A stretch of 26,912 bases of DNA from Bacteroidota bacterium (GCA_963169595.1 CAUJFM010000097.1:1-26912); one strand, 5' to 3'. Shown: positions 18,331 to 26,819, numbered from the stretch's first letter. Notes: generated by a model from the sequence alone, not told the origin. Made by a program: numbers and translations.

Positions 18331-19026
18331 TCAGGCCTGCACCGTGCGGGTATCCACCTGCACGCCGGGGCTCATGGTACTGCTGATGCTGATGCTCTTG
18401 ATGTATGCTCCCTTGGCGGTGCTGGGCTTCAGCTTCACCAGGGTCTGCAGGATCTCATGGGCGTTCTCGCTCAACTTCTGGGCGTCGAACGAGGCCTTGC
18501 CGATCACCGCATGGATGATGCCCGCCTTGTCCACCTTGAAGTCGATCTTACCGGCCTTCACCTCCTTCACGGCCTTGGCCACGTCCATGGTCACAGTACC
18601 GGTCTTGGGGTTCGGCATCAGGCCGCGGGGACCGAGCACACGGCCCAGCGCACCCACCTTGGCCATCACGGCCGGCGTGCAGATGATCACGTCCACGGAC
18701 GTCCAACCGCCCTTGATCTTCTCGATGTAGTCATCCAGGCCCGCCATGTCCGCACCGGCGGCCTTGGCCTCCTCGCACTTGGCGGGATCGGCCAGCACCA
18801 GCACGCTCACCGTCCGGCCGGTGCCATGCGGCAGGCTCACGGTGCCACGCACCATCTCGGTGCTCTTGCGGGGGTCCACGCCGAGGCGCACGGCGATGTC
18901 CACCGTGGCGTCGAACTTGGTGTTGCTCACCTGCTTCACGATCTGGGTCGCTTCCTGCAGGCTGTAGCTCTTGCTGGCGTCGAACTTGGCCAGCGCTGCT
19001 TTACGCTTCTTGCTCAGGGTTGCCAT
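18331..19026 (-). CDS. rplA: 50S ribosomal protein L1
   Basis: The 231-residue product starts at ATG 19026 (MATLSKKRKAALAKFDASKS), 11 bases after the rplK stop; the longer open frame upstream overlaps rplK and is rejected. Family marks include VDIAVRLGVDPRKSTEMVRG, RGLMPNPKTGTVT (segment LGPRGLMPNPKTGTV) and the C-terminal SSTMSPGVQVD. L1 forms the mobile stalk at the E site and in many bacteria represses its own operon by binding mRNA near rplK; the rplK upstream gap could hold such a site, but I could not identify it. Confidence 0.97.
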   Translation of the reverse strand: MATLSKKRKAALAKFDASKSYSLQEATQIVKQVSNTKFDATVDIAVRLGVDPRKSTEMVRGTVSLPHGTGRTVSVLVLADPAKCEEAKAAGADMAGLDDYIEKIKGGWTSVDVIICTPAVMAKVGALGRVLGPRGLMPNPKTGTVTMDVAKAVKEVKAGKIDFKVDKAGIIHAVIGKASFDAQKLSENAHEILQTLVKLKPSTAKGAYIKSISISSTMSPGVQVDTRTVQA

Positions 19027-19037
19027 GGCTGCAGGTC

Positions 19038-19475
19038 TTAGAAGGGTTTGTTCCCCGTTACGGTGACACCCATGCTGCGGGCCGTACCGGCCACCATGCT
19101 CATGGCGCTCTCCAGGGTGAAGCAGTTCAGGTCGGGCATCTTGTCCTCGGCGATCGCCTTCACCTGTTCCCAAGTGATGCTGCCCACCTTCTTGGTGTGG
19201 GGCACGCCGCTGCCGCCTTTGACCTTCGCCGCATCCATGATCTGCACGGCCGCGGGCGGGGTCTTGATGATGAAGTCGAACGACTTGTCGCCATAGACCG
19301 TGATCACCACGGGCAGCACCTTGCCGGCCTTGTCCTGCGTGCGCGCATTGAACTGCTTGCAGAACTCCATGATGTTCACGCCCTTGGCACCCAGTGCCGG
19401 GCCGATGGGGGGCGACGGGTTGGCCGCTCCGCCCTTTACCTGCAGCTTGATCAGCGCTGCGATCTCCTTTGCCAT
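19038..19475 (-). CDS. rplK: 50S ribosomal protein L11
   Basis: The 145-residue product is L11, with the proline-rich NPSPPIGPALGAKGVNIMEF segment (about 20-39), which is the thiostrepton-binding region, and the C-terminal rRNA-binding domain including GSITWEQVKAIAEDKM and ARSMGVTVTG. It supports GTPase activation and stringent-response sensing by RelA. It begins at ATG 19475, 133 bases after the nusG stop; that gap holds a hairpin and a short repeat. Confidence 0.98.
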   Translation of the reverse strand: MAKEIAALIKLQVKGGAANPSPPIGPALGAKGVNIMEFCKQFNARTQDKAGKVLPVVITVYGDKSFDFIIKTPPAAVQIMDAAKVKGGSGVPHTKKVGSITWEQVKAIAEDKMPDLNCFTLESAMSMVAGTARSMGVTVTGNKPF

Positions 19476-19543
19476 TGTTCTTGATTTGTGTCCTTATGGC
19501 GCCTTCCTCATCGGTCGGCTCGGACGGGTTTTCCTTCGTTGTG

Positions 19544-19561
19544 GGCGACGTTCACGCCGCC
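19544..19561. repeat. Short intergenic repeat, copy 2 (nusG-rplK gap)
   Basis: GGCGACGTTCACGCCGCC differs from the copy at 17751-17768 by one base and is in the same orientation. Both copies lie in gaps of the same ribosomal-protein transcript. Confidence 0.5.
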
Positions 19562-19586
19562 TTGTTCACTGTTCCTCCAATTGGCG

Positions 19587-19610
19587 AAGGATGACGCAAG
19601 CGTCATCCTT
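19587..19610 (-). repeat. REP-like hairpin abutting the nusG stop codon
   Basis: Bases 19587-19597 pair with 19600-19610 (11 complementary bases, two between). The nusG TAA stop (19611-19609) overlaps the outer arm, and the minus strand reads GTAAGGATGACG, similar to GTAGGGGCGACG at 2964-2975. No U-run follows on the minus strand, so it is unlikely to terminate. Confidence 0.6.
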
Positions 19611-20160
19611 ACACTTCCTTTTCCACCTGCATGAAGCTCAGTTCCAGCGGGGTCTTCCTTCCGAAGATCTTCACCATCACCTTCAGCTTCTTCTTCTCCT
19701 CGTTGATCTCCTCGATCACCCCGTTGAACCCGTTGAACGGACCGTCGATCACCTTCACACCCTCACCCACATGGTAGGGGTTCACGCTGGTGGCCTCGGC
19801 ATCCGCCAGCTCGTCCACGGTGCCCAGGATGCGGTTCACCTCGCTCTGGCGCAGAGGAACAGGGTCTCCCCCCTTCTCCGACCCGAGGAAGCCGATCACA
19901 TTGGGCAGGTTCTTGATGGTGTGCGCGATCTCACCGGTCAGGTCCGCCTCCATCAGCACATAGCCGGGGAAGAAGTTGCGCTCCTTGCTCACCTTCTTGC
20001 CGTCGCGGATCTGGTAGAACTTCTCCATGGGGATCAGCACCTGGGCAATGTGGCTGCCCATCGCCGACCGGGAGACCTCCATCTCCACAAGCTCCTTCAC
20101 CTTCTTCTCCTTCCCGGAGATGGCGCGGATCACATACCACTTCTTCTGCCCGGCTGCCAT
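19609..20160 (-). CDS. nusG: Transcription termination/antitermination factor NusG
   Basis: The 183-residue product has the NGN domain (KKWYVIRAISGKEKKVKEL..., with the polymerase-binding stretch RNFFPGYVLMEADL at about 62-75) and a C-terminal KOW domain (VGEGVKVIDGPFNGFNGVIE, about 132-151). It travels with RNA polymerase and couples it to Rho or the ribosome. It starts at ATG 20160, three bases after the secE stop, so the two are one transcriptional and probably translational unit. Confidence 0.97.
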   Translation of the reverse strand: MAAGQKKWYVIRAISGKEKKVKELVEMEVSRSAMGSHIAQVLIPMEKFYQIRDGKKVSKERNFFPGYVLMEADLTGEIAHTIKNLPNVIGFLGSEKGGDPVPLRQSEVNRILGTVDELADAEATSVNPYHVGEGVKVIDGPFNGFNGVIEEINEEKKKLKVMVKIFGRKTPLELSFMQVEKEV

Positions 20161-20163
20161 GGT

Positions 20164-20391
20164 CTACTGCAGGAATTTGTAGATGAAACCGAGCAGCCCT
20201 TTCCAGATGCTGTCATCACCCATGTTCTGCACCCCGAAGATGTAGTCCATCAGGAAGACGATCACCGAGATGATCAGGGCGGCGACCAGCACGATGATGG
20301 CGCTTCCCTGGAGCTCTTTCCAGGTGGGCCAGCTGACCTTGTTGACCAGCTCATTGTAGCTTTCGCTCAGATATGTTTTGAAGCTTGCCAC
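20164..20391 (-). CDS. secE: Preprotein translocase subunit SecE
   Basis: The 75-residue product is the short, single-helix form of SecE. It has the conserved amphipathic region NELVNKVSWPTWKELQGSA (about 13-31) and one membrane helix (about 30-49, IIVLVAALIISVIVFLM). It clamps SecY in the Sec channel. The start is GTG at 20391, 16 bases after the tRNA-Trp 3' end, so the mRNA start is probably made by tRNA processing. Confidence 0.95.
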   Translation of the reverse strand: MASFKTYLSESYNELVNKVSWPTWKELQGSAIIVLVAALIISVIVFLMDYIFGVQNMGDDSIWKGLLGFIYKFLQ

Positions 20392-20407
20392 GGTTCTTGA
20401 TCGCTAT

Positions 20408-20483
20408 TGGCACGGGTGGCAGGAATCGAACCCGCAGCCTAAGGTTTTGGAGACCTTCGCTCTACCAATTGAGCTACACCCGT
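20408..20483 (-). tRNA. tRNA-Trp (anticodon CCA)
   Basis: The minus strand begins ACGGGTGTAGCTCAATTGG and ends with CACCCGT, G and an encoded CCA. The acceptor arms pair fully, the anticodon loop is CTCCAAA, and the T-arm GGGTTCGATTCC is normal. It lies between tuf and secE, as in many bacteria. Confidence 0.97.
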
Positions 20484-20517
20484 AGAACAGTTCCTTATCC
20501 ACTTCTTTCGGCGGCGA

Positions 20518-20545
20518 AGGCCGTCCGCCTTGCGGCGGACGGCCT
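20518..20545 (-). terminator. GC-rich hairpin after tuf
   Basis: Bases 20518-20529 pair perfectly with 20534-20545 (12 pairs, loop TTGC). It lies 23 bases after the tuf stop and before tRNA-Trp. No U-run follows, so it may act as a partial terminator, an RNA 3' end stabiliser or a processing signal. Confidence 0.5.
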
Positions 20546-20568
20546 CACCTCCGTTGGTATCTGGTTGC

Positions 20569-21756
<1,188 letters not shown>

Positions 21757-21856
21757 TGTCGTTCGGTCGTTGGTTGTTGTGTTCTGTCTATCGGTCCCTC
21801 ACTTGTTGTACCGGGCCAGCCGTCCGAGAACGGTCGCAGCTCGAGCCTTCTCCATC

Positions 21857-21931
<75 letters not shown>

Positions 21932-21945
21932 CTAATTTTCATTGC

Positions 21946-21990
21946 CACCCCGAAGGGTGTTGACCGTGGATCCCTGACACGCAGGGCTCC
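21946..21990 (-). other. Two small hairpins between tRNA-Gly and tRNA-Thr(GGT)
   Basis: CACCC/GGGTG (21946-21950, 21955-21959) closes a TTCG tetraloop on the minus strand. Next to it, CCCTG/CAGGG (21972-21976, 21982-21986) extends with GGA/TCC. They probably help tRNA precursor processing. Confidence 0.4.
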
Positions 21991-22000
21991 GTGGCCGTAG

Positions 22001-22073
22001 AGCGGGAGACGAGACTCGAACCCGCGACGTTCAGCTTGGAAGGCTGATGCTCTACCAACTGAGCTACTCCCGC
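22001..22073 (-). tRNA. tRNA-Gly (anticodon TCC)
   Basis: The gene begins GCGGGAGTAGCTCAGTTGG; acceptor arms GCGGGAG/CTCCCGC pair fully. Anticodon loop CTTCCAA gives TCC. CCA is not encoded: the discriminator T is followed by CTA. Confidence 0.96.
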
Positions 22074-22095
22074 ATGAAAGCCGGTCCGAGGGTGG

Positions 22096-22142
22096 GTCCC
22101 GCCATTGGGTCGACCAACGCCTGGAAGCGGCGTTGATGGGAC
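22096..22142 (-). other. Hairpin in the tRNA-Tyr to tRNA-Gly spacer
   Basis: CAACGCC (22115-22121) pairs with GGCGTTG (22129-22135), and GTCCC (22096-22100) with GGGAC (22138-22142) outside it. Probably a processing structure of the tRNA precursor. Confidence 0.35.
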
Positions 22143-22148
22143 TTGAGG

Positions 22149-22234
22149 TGGTGGGGAGAGCAGGATTCGAACCTACGAAGTCGTAAGACAACAGATTTAC
22201 AGTCTGCCCCCGTTGGCCACTTGGGTATCTCCCC
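22149..22234 (-). tRNA. tRNA-Tyr (anticodon GTA)
   Basis: An 86-base class II tRNA with a long variable arm. Acceptor arms GGGGAGA and TCTCCCC pair, CCA is encoded, and the anticodon loop CTGTAAA gives GTA. Confidence 0.97.
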
Positions 22235-22250
22235 TTTTATCGGCTCCTAG

Positions 22251-22323
22251 AGCCAATGAAGGGACTCGAACCCCCGACCGGCTGATTACAAATCAGCTGC
22301 TCTACCAGCTGAGCTACATTGGC
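22251..22323 (-). tRNA. tRNA-Thr (anticodon TGT)
   Basis: Acceptor arms GCCAATG/CATTGGC pair fully; anticodon loop TTTGTAA gives TGT. CCA is not encoded (T then CTA). First gene of the tRNA-tuf transcript, about 60 bases after the promoter. Confidence 0.97.
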
Positions 22324-22390
22324 CTGTACAACAAGGAAAAGAACGTTCCTCTTCACCCCGCATCCGACCCGAGGGCTGGAATTGGGCCTG

Positions 22391-22420
22391 CAAATGTAGA
22401 AAGAAACCGTTCTCCTCCAA
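22391..22420 (-). promoter_or_regulatory. Promoter of the tRNA-tuf-secE operon
   Basis: On the minus strand TTG (22420-22418), a 19-base spacer and TACATTTG (22398-22391) give a perfect Bacteroidota TTG-N19-TAnnTTTG promoter. Start of transcription should be near 22385. The -33 TTG lies in the T-rich tail of the hpf terminator. Confidence 0.8.
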
Positions 22421-22423
22421 ACA

Positions 22424-22454
22424 ACAGGGGCCGCGAACTGATCGCGGCCCCTGT
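22424..22454 (-). terminator. Terminator of the rpsU-xerC-hpf unit
   Basis: Bases 22424-22436 pair perfectly with 22442-22454 (13 pairs, loop ACTGA), and GTTGTTTG follows on the minus strand. It lies 43 bases after the hpf stop. Confidence 0.75.
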
Positions 22455-22497
22455 CATCCCCACCGGACCCGGGCTCCCGGCAGGCTGTCTCCCCCGG

Positions 22498-22803
22498 TCA
22501 GGAGGCTTCCCGGAGCCGCTCCTTGGCCCGCTCCACCTGGCTGCGGAGCGCCTCCACGGTGCTGATGGTGGCCTCCTCGAAGGTCTTGGCCGTGCGCTTG
22601 GCGAAATGTTCCCGGCCGGGCACCACCAAGCGGATGTCCACCACCTTGTTCTCCCGGTTCTGCCCGTCATGCTCCAGGCGCAGGAAGACCTCGGCGGCGA
22701 GGATGTTGTCGTGGAACAGGGTCAGCTTGCTGAGCTTGTCCTGGATGAACTCGACCAGCTTGGTATCGGCGTCGAAGCGGATGGATTGCACGTTCACGTT
22801 CAT
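22498..22803 (-). CDS. hpf: Short ribosome hibernation-promoting factor, HPF/RaiA family
   Basis: The 101-residue product starts at MNVNVQSIRFDADTKLVEFI and contains only the S30AE domain: FIQDKLSKLTLFHDNILAAE, VDIRLVVPGREHFAKRTAKT and the basic C-terminal helix VERAKERLREAS. Such proteins bind the decoding centre of idle ribosomes and promote inactive 70S or 100S states. It lacks the C-terminal dimerisation domain of long HPF. Longer upstream frame overlaps xerC and is rejected; ATG 22803 is four bases after the xerC stop, so the two are probably coupled. Confidence 0.92.
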   Translation of the reverse strand: MNVNVQSIRFDADTKLVEFIQDKLSKLTLFHDNILAAEVFLRLEHDGQNRENKVVDIRLVVPGREHFAKRTAKTFEEATISTVEALRSQVERAKERLREAS

Positions 22804-22807
22804 GGTC

Positions 22808-23725
22808 CTACGGTTCGTTTGAGTGTTGGTCTGAAGCCCTGCCTCCTCCCCGGGGATGGGCCAGGGCATGTACTTTTCGGAGTTTCTCCACCGTGTTGTG
22901 GGTGTACACCTGCGTGGCGGCCAGTCCGGCATGGCCCAGCAATTCCTTCACGGCGTTCAGATCGGCGCCGTTCTCCAGCATGTGTGTGGCGAAGGTGTGG
23001 CGAAGCACGTGCGGACTGCGTTTCTGCTGCGGGGTGACCCCACTAAGGTAATGCACAACGAGACGTTGTACGGTCCTTCTCGCCAGGGGTTCTCCCCGTT
23101 CGTCCACCAGCAGGGGGGCGCCCGGTAGTGGCCGCCCCTGCAGCACCGCGCGTTGGGCCAGCAGGTCGGCCAGGGAGGCGCACAAAGCGGGTGCCAGTGG
23201 CAAGATCCGCTCCTTGTTCCGCTTGCCCAGCACCTTCAGGGTGCCTGCCCGCAGGTCCGCGTCGCCCACCTTCAGGCCCAGCAGCTCGGCCAGGCGCATG
23301 CCCGTGCCGTACAGCAGCTCCAGCATGCAGCGGTGCACCGCCCCCTCGTACCCCTCGGGCCAGGTGGTGGCCTCGAACAGGCGGTCCATCCGCACCTCCT
23401 CCACGAACTCGGGCAGCCGCTTCGGCGTGCGGGGCGGGTCCACCAGCGCGGTGGGCTCGGTGGTGATGGTACCGGTGAGGCGTGCGAACCGATAGAAGCC
23501 GCGCAACGCGCTCAGCTTGCGGTTCACCGTGCGGGGTGAATCGCCCGCCTCCATCAGGGTCATCATCCAGGCCCGCACCAGCCGGTCGGTGGCCTGCTCC
23601 AATGGAACGCCCGCCCCCGCCAAATGGGCCTGGAACTGCTCCAGATCGCGCCGGTAGGCCGCCACGGTGTGGGGGCTGCAGCGCTTCTCATAGGCCAGGT
23701 GGTCGAGGAAGCGGTCGAGGAGCAT
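22808..23725 (-). CDS. xerC: Tyrosine recombinase XerC/XerD
   Basis: The 305-residue product has an N-terminal SAM-like DNA-binding domain (LAYEKRCSPHTVAAYRRDL, about 10-28) and the catalytic domain with R144 (TGMRLAELLGL), K168 (LGKRNKER), H239 and R242 (HVLRHTFATHML), H265 (LLGHAGL) and Y274 (QVYTH). All catalytic residues are present. It should resolve chromosome dimers at dif. It is placed between rpsU and hpf as in many Bacteroidota and is not part of a mobile element. Its ATG lies only 10 bases after a strong hairpin, so it depends on read-through from rpsU or on an unseen start. Confidence 0.93.
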   Translation of the reverse strand: MLLDRFLDHLAYEKRCSPHTVAAYRRDLEQFQAHLAGAGVPLEQATDRLVRAWMMTLMEAGDSPRTVNRKLSALRGFYRFARLTGTITTEPTALVDPPRTPKRLPEFVEEVRMDRLFEATTWPEGYEGAVHRCMLELLYGTGMRLAELLGLKVGDADLRAGTLKVLGKRNKERILPLAPALCASLADLLAQRAVLQGRPLPGAPLLVDERGEPLARRTVQRLVVHYLSGVTPQQKRSPHVLRHTFATHMLENGADLNAVKELLGHAGLAATQVYTHNTVEKLRKVHALAHPRGGGRASDQHSNEP

Positions 23726-23735
23726 GGAAAATGAA

Positions 23736-23768
23736 GAAGGCGAAAGGTCTGTGGGACCTTTCGCCTTC
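23736..23768 (-). terminator. Hairpin between rpsU and xerC
   Basis: Bases 23736-23749 pair perfectly with 23755-23768 (14 pairs, loop TGTGG). The minus strand then reads TTCATTTTCC just before the xerC ATG. It is a terminator for rpsU, but as no promoter fits between it and xerC it must be leaky, or it regulates xerC. Confidence 0.75.
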
Positions 23769-23788
23769 CAACGTACGAAGGAATGGGA

Positions 23789-23980
23789 TTATTCCTGCTC
23801 GGACTGCATCTGCAGCTTGTAGGCTGCGCGGATGATCTCCTTGCGGCGTGCCACCGAGGGCTTCGTGAAGCTCTGGCGGCGGCGCAGCTCGCGCATGGTG
23901 CCGGTGCGCTCGAACTTCTTCTTGAACTTCTTCAGCGCCTTGTCGATGCTTTCGCCTTCCTTGACCGGGATGATGAGCAT
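23789..23980 (-). CDS. rpsU: 30S ribosomal protein S21
   Basis: The 63-residue product (MLIIPVKEGESIDKALKKFK..., then RELRRRQSFTKPSVARRKEI) is a typical basic S21. It helps initiation by sitting near the anti-Shine-Dalgarno end of 16S rRNA. ATG 23980 is chosen because the upstream frame runs into the promoter and because GAGAAAAGGA lies just before it. Confidence 0.96.
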   Translation of the reverse strand: MLIIPVKEGESIDKALKKFKKKFERTGTMRELRRRQSFTKPSVARRKEIIRAAYKLQMQSEQE

Positions 23981-24009
23981 GGTCGTGTGTCCTTTTCTCG
24001 TAAGGGGCG

Positions 24010-24039
24010 CAAAGATAGGGTGATCTTCGGATCGTGCAA
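24010..24039 (-). promoter_or_regulatory. Promoter of rpsU
   Basis: Minus strand: TTG (24039-24037), 19-base spacer, TATCTTTG (24017-24010), a perfect Bacteroidota promoter. Transcription would begin about 22 bases before the rpsU ATG. It starts two bases after the stop codon of the acyl-CoA dehydrogenase gene. Confidence 0.8.
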
Positions 24040-24041
24040 GC

Positions 24042-25187
24042 CTACCCCCGCAATATGTTCCTGCTGATGACCAATTTCTGGATCTCGCTGGTGCCCTCAC
24101 CGATGGTGCAGAGCTTGCTGTCGCGGTAGAATTTCTCCACCGGGAAGTCCTTGGTGTAGCCGTATCCACCGAAGATCTGCACCGCCTCGTTGCTGGCCCA
24201 CACGGCCACCTCACTGGCGTAGTACTTGGCCATGGCGCTCTCGGTGGTCATGGGCTTGTGGCGGTTCTTGAGGTCGCCGGCCTGCAGGGTGAGCAGTTCG
24301 GCCGCCTCGATGCGCGTGGCCATGTCGGCCAGCTTGAAGGCGATGGCCTGGAAGTTGGCGATGGGCTGCCCGAACTGCTCGCGCTCCTTGGCATACTTCA
24401 CGCTGGCCTCGTAGGCACCCTTGGCAATGCCCAGGCTCAGCGCGGCGATGCTGATGCGGCCGCCGTCCAGGACCTTCATGGCCTGCTGGAACCCCTGCCC
24501 CACCTGGCCCAGGATGTTCTCCTCGGGCACGCGGCATTCCTCAAAGATCACCTCGGCGGTCTCGCTGGCGCGCATGCCCAGCTTGTTCTCCTTCTTGCCC
24601 GCCTTCAGCCCGGGCGTGCCCCGCTCGATCACGAAGGCGGTCATGCCCTTGCTGTCCAGCAGTTCGCCGGTGCGCACGATGGCCACCACCACATCGCTGC
24701 TGATGCCGTGGGTGATCCAGCACTTGGTGCCGTTCAGCACCCACTCGTTCCCCTCCTTGCGGGCCGTGCACTTCATGCGCATGGCGTCGCTGCCGGTGTT
24801 CGGCTCGGTGAGGGCCCAGGCCCCCAGCCACTGGCCGGTGGCCAGCTTGGGCAGCCAGCGCCGCTTCTGCTCCTCGTTGCCGAAGGTGAGGATGTGCCCG
24901 GTGCACAGACTGTTGTGCGCCGCCACGCTGAGCCCCACGCTGCCGCAGATCTTCGCCACCTCACCGATGGTGCTGATGTACTCCAGGTAACCCAGCCCTG
25001 CGCCGCCGTACTCCTCGGGCACCAGCACGCCCAGCATGCCGGCCGGACCGAAGTGGTCGCGGAACAGTTCAGCAGGGAAATACTGGCGCTCATCCCAGTC
25101 CATCACATGGGGGCGCAGTTCGCGTTCGCAGAGGTCGCGCACGGCCTGCGCGAGCATCGTCTGACTTTCGGTCGTGGTGAATTCCAT
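24042..25187 (-). CDS. Acyl-CoA dehydrogenase
   Basis: The 381-residue product is a full-length flavoprotein of the short/medium-chain acyl-CoA dehydrogenase family. Marks are the FAD/substrate motif AWALTEPNTGSDAMRM (about 123-138), WITHG for FAD, the second signature QIFGGYGYTKDFPVEKFYRD, and IGEGTSEIQ, whose first glutamate (E364) is in the position of the catalytic base of butyryl-type enzymes. It would oxidise acyl-CoA to the enoyl form and pass electrons to ETF. Chain length is not certain. It lies eight bases after apt and ends just before the rpsU promoter. Confidence 0.93.
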   Translation of the reverse strand: MEFTTTESQTMLAQAVRDLCERELRPHVMDWDERQYFPAELFRDHFGPAGMLGVLVPEEYGGAGLGYLEYISTIGEVAKICGSVGLSVAAHNSLCTGHILTFGNEEQKRRWLPKLATGQWLGAWALTEPNTGSDAMRMKCTARKEGNEWVLNGTKCWITHGISSDVVVAIVRTGELLDSKGMTAFVIERGTPGLKAGKKENKLGMRASETAEVIFEECRVPEENILGQVGQGFQQAMKVLDGGRISIAALSLGIAKGAYEASVKYAKEREQFGQPIANFQAIAFKLADMATRIEAAELLTLQAGDLKNRHKPMTTESAMAKYYASEVAVWASNEAVQIFGGYGYTKDFPVEKFYRDSKLCTIGEGTSEIQKLVISRNILRG

Positions 25188-25195
25188 CAGGTACT

Positions 25196-25729
25196 TCAGT
25201 AGGACACCAAGGTGACAACCCTGGCCTTGTATTGTTCAAGTCGGAGCATGCCCTGCAGGAAGGACAGCTCGATGAGGAAGGAGAAGCCGGCCACCTCGCC
25301 TCCCTGCATGCGCACCAGTTCGGCGGCGGCCATGGCGGTGCCCCCGGTGGCGAGCAGGTCGTCGTGCACCAGCACCCGCATGCCGGGGCGTACGCTACCC
25401 TCGTGCATCTCCACTTCGGCGCTGCCGTACTCCAGATCGTACTTGTAGCTCACGGTGCGCCAGGGCAGCTTGCCCTTCTTCCGCACGGTGAGGAAGGGCA
25501 CACCGAGGGCAATGGCCAGGGGCATGCCAAAGAGGAATCCGCGGCTCTCGATGCCGGCGATGGCATCCACCTGCTCGTGGTGCAACCGCTCGCGGAAGCC
25601 TTCGGTGATCGCGCCGCAAAGCGCCGGATCCTCCAGCACGGGGGTGATGTCACGGAACAGAATGCCGGGCTTGGGAAAATCCGGTACGGCCCGGATCGCG
25701 GCCTTCAATCTGTGTTCCAGTTCCGTCAC
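25196..25729 (-). CDS. apt: Adenine phosphoribosyltransferase
   Basis: The 177-residue product has the PRPP-binding motif VLVHDDLLATGGTA (119-132) and the APT marks PDFPKPGILFRDITP (about 16-30) and GIESRGFLFG (59-68). It salvages adenine to AMP. The start is GTG at 25729, overlapping the TGA stop of the preceding HHH gene as GTGA, so the two are coupled. Confidence 0.95.
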   Translation of the reverse strand: MTELEHRLKAAIRAVPDFPKPGILFRDITPVLEDPALCGAITEGFRERLHHEQVDAIAGIESRGFLFGMPLAIALGVPFLTVRKKGKLPWRTVSYKYDLEYGSAEVEMHEGSVRPGMRVLVHDDLLATGGTAMAAAELVRMQGGEVAGFSFLIELSFLQGMLRLEQYKARVVTLVSY

Positions 25730-26682
25730 TCCACCCTGAGATAGGGCGCAAGTTTACGGAAGAGGTCCTCATCGATCAGGGCACAACCGCGGATCCCCTC
25801 CACCGCGATGAACGGCCCGTGCTGGGCTCGGTAGGCGATCAGGGCCTTGGCCACCTTCCAGCCCGCATAGGGGTGCGCGGCCAGGTCCTCCACGGTGCAG
25901 GTGTTGATGGGGATGCGGCGCACCATCAAGGTGTCCACCACCAGCAGCGGCGTGATCCGCGCCACGGCATCGGGCTTGTCGCGCAGCACATACACCTCGC
26001 TCAACTGCTCCAGCGAGCGATAGCCGCCCAGCTTCTCCCGGTAGCGGACAATGCCCCGCGCAAAGGCCGGCCCGATGCCGGGCAGTTCGATCAGCATGGT
26101 GGTATCCGCCGTGTTCACCTCCACCGGCCTGCGCTCCCATGTGGACGCACGCTGTGCCGTAGCCGCCGGACGGTCATTCCGGTACAGGCTGTCCCGGCGG
26201 AAGGGGGCCGGCCGCTCCCGGCGTTCGGTGCGGCGCACCAGGCTGTCGGGCAGCTCGATGAAGGGTTCCCAGCGGGCATAGAGCTCCGGGGTCACGGCAT
26301 AGAGCTTGGCCACATCGCGCTTCACGCGGAAACGCCCGCCCTTGGCCATGTAGCGCATCACGCCCTCGGCCTGCCGCTCGGTGAGGCCCAGCGCCACCCA
26401 ATCGGCCTGCTCCAGGGTGTTCGGGTCGAAGGGCGCGGTCGGCCCGGTGACGACCGGCGGGGCCTCGGCGGCGGTGCGTTCCGCCTGCATGGCCTGCCAC
26501 TCCGCCTCCAGCGCGGCCACATCCACCGGGGCCGGGGAGTCGAACCATTGCAGGTAGGCCGCGCGGACCACCACCACGGCGAGCAGCAACAGGATAAAGA
26601 GCAGGAAGCCATTACGCTCGCCCCGGTGCAACCGGAACAGGCGCTTCAGTTCCTCGGTATCTCTGCTGCGGCCTCGGGCCAT
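25726..26682 (-). CDS. Membrane-anchored helix-hairpin-helix protein, ComEA-like
   Basis: The 318-residue product has a basic cytoplasmic N-terminus, one membrane helix (about 25-43, GFLLFILLLLAVVVV), a linker, and three helix-hairpin-helix segments: about 85-130 (PFDPNTLEQADWVALGL), about 188-233 with the classical LPGIGPAFA at 201-209, and about 258-300 (INTCTVEDLAAHPYAGWKVA). This repeated HHH layout behind one anchor is common in Bacteroidota and resembles the DNA-binding part of ComEA. DNA binding outside the membrane, for uptake, is a family-based guess; a structural role is possible. It is first in an operon with apt and the acyl-CoA dehydrogenase. Confidence 0.82.
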   Translation of the reverse strand: MARGRSRDTEELKRLFRLHRGERNGFLLFILLLLAVVVVRAAYLQWFDSPAPVDVAALEAEWQAMQAERTAAEAPPVVTGPTAPFDPNTLEQADWVALGLTERQAEGVMRYMAKGGRFRVKRDVAKLYAVTPELYARWEPFIELPDSLVRRTERRERPAPFRRDSLYRNDRPAATAQRASTWERRPVEVNTADTTMLIELPGIGPAFARGIVRYREKLGGYRSLEQLSEVYVLRDKPDAVARITPLLVVDTLMVRRIPINTCTVEDLAAHPYAGWKVAKALIAYRAQHGPFIAVEGIRGCALIDEDLFRKLAPYLRVE

Positions 26683-26743
26683 GAGGAAGGGTCGGGCGCG
26701 CGCGCCTCCTCATTTCGAAAGGTGGTGGACGCGCCGTTCATGG

Positions 26744-26751
26744 CCAAGATA
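26744..26751 (-). promoter_or_regulatory. Possible -7 element of the HHH-apt-ACAD operon
   Basis: Minus strand TATCTTGG, one base off TAnnTTTG, lies about 60 bases before the ATG at 26682. No TTG is found at the usual spacing, so this is tentative. Confidence 0.25.
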
Positions 26752-26819
26752 AAACGGAAAGATCGCTCCTCCATCACCCGTCTGAAAGGACGTGCATGGG
26801 CCAGATCCTTCGGACCCGA

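Noticed and set aside
22808..23725. xerC as integrase of a mobile element
   Set aside because: It is embedded in a conserved rpsU-xerC-hpf arrangement, no attachment repeats or phage genes are near the tRNA cluster, and composition matches neighbours.
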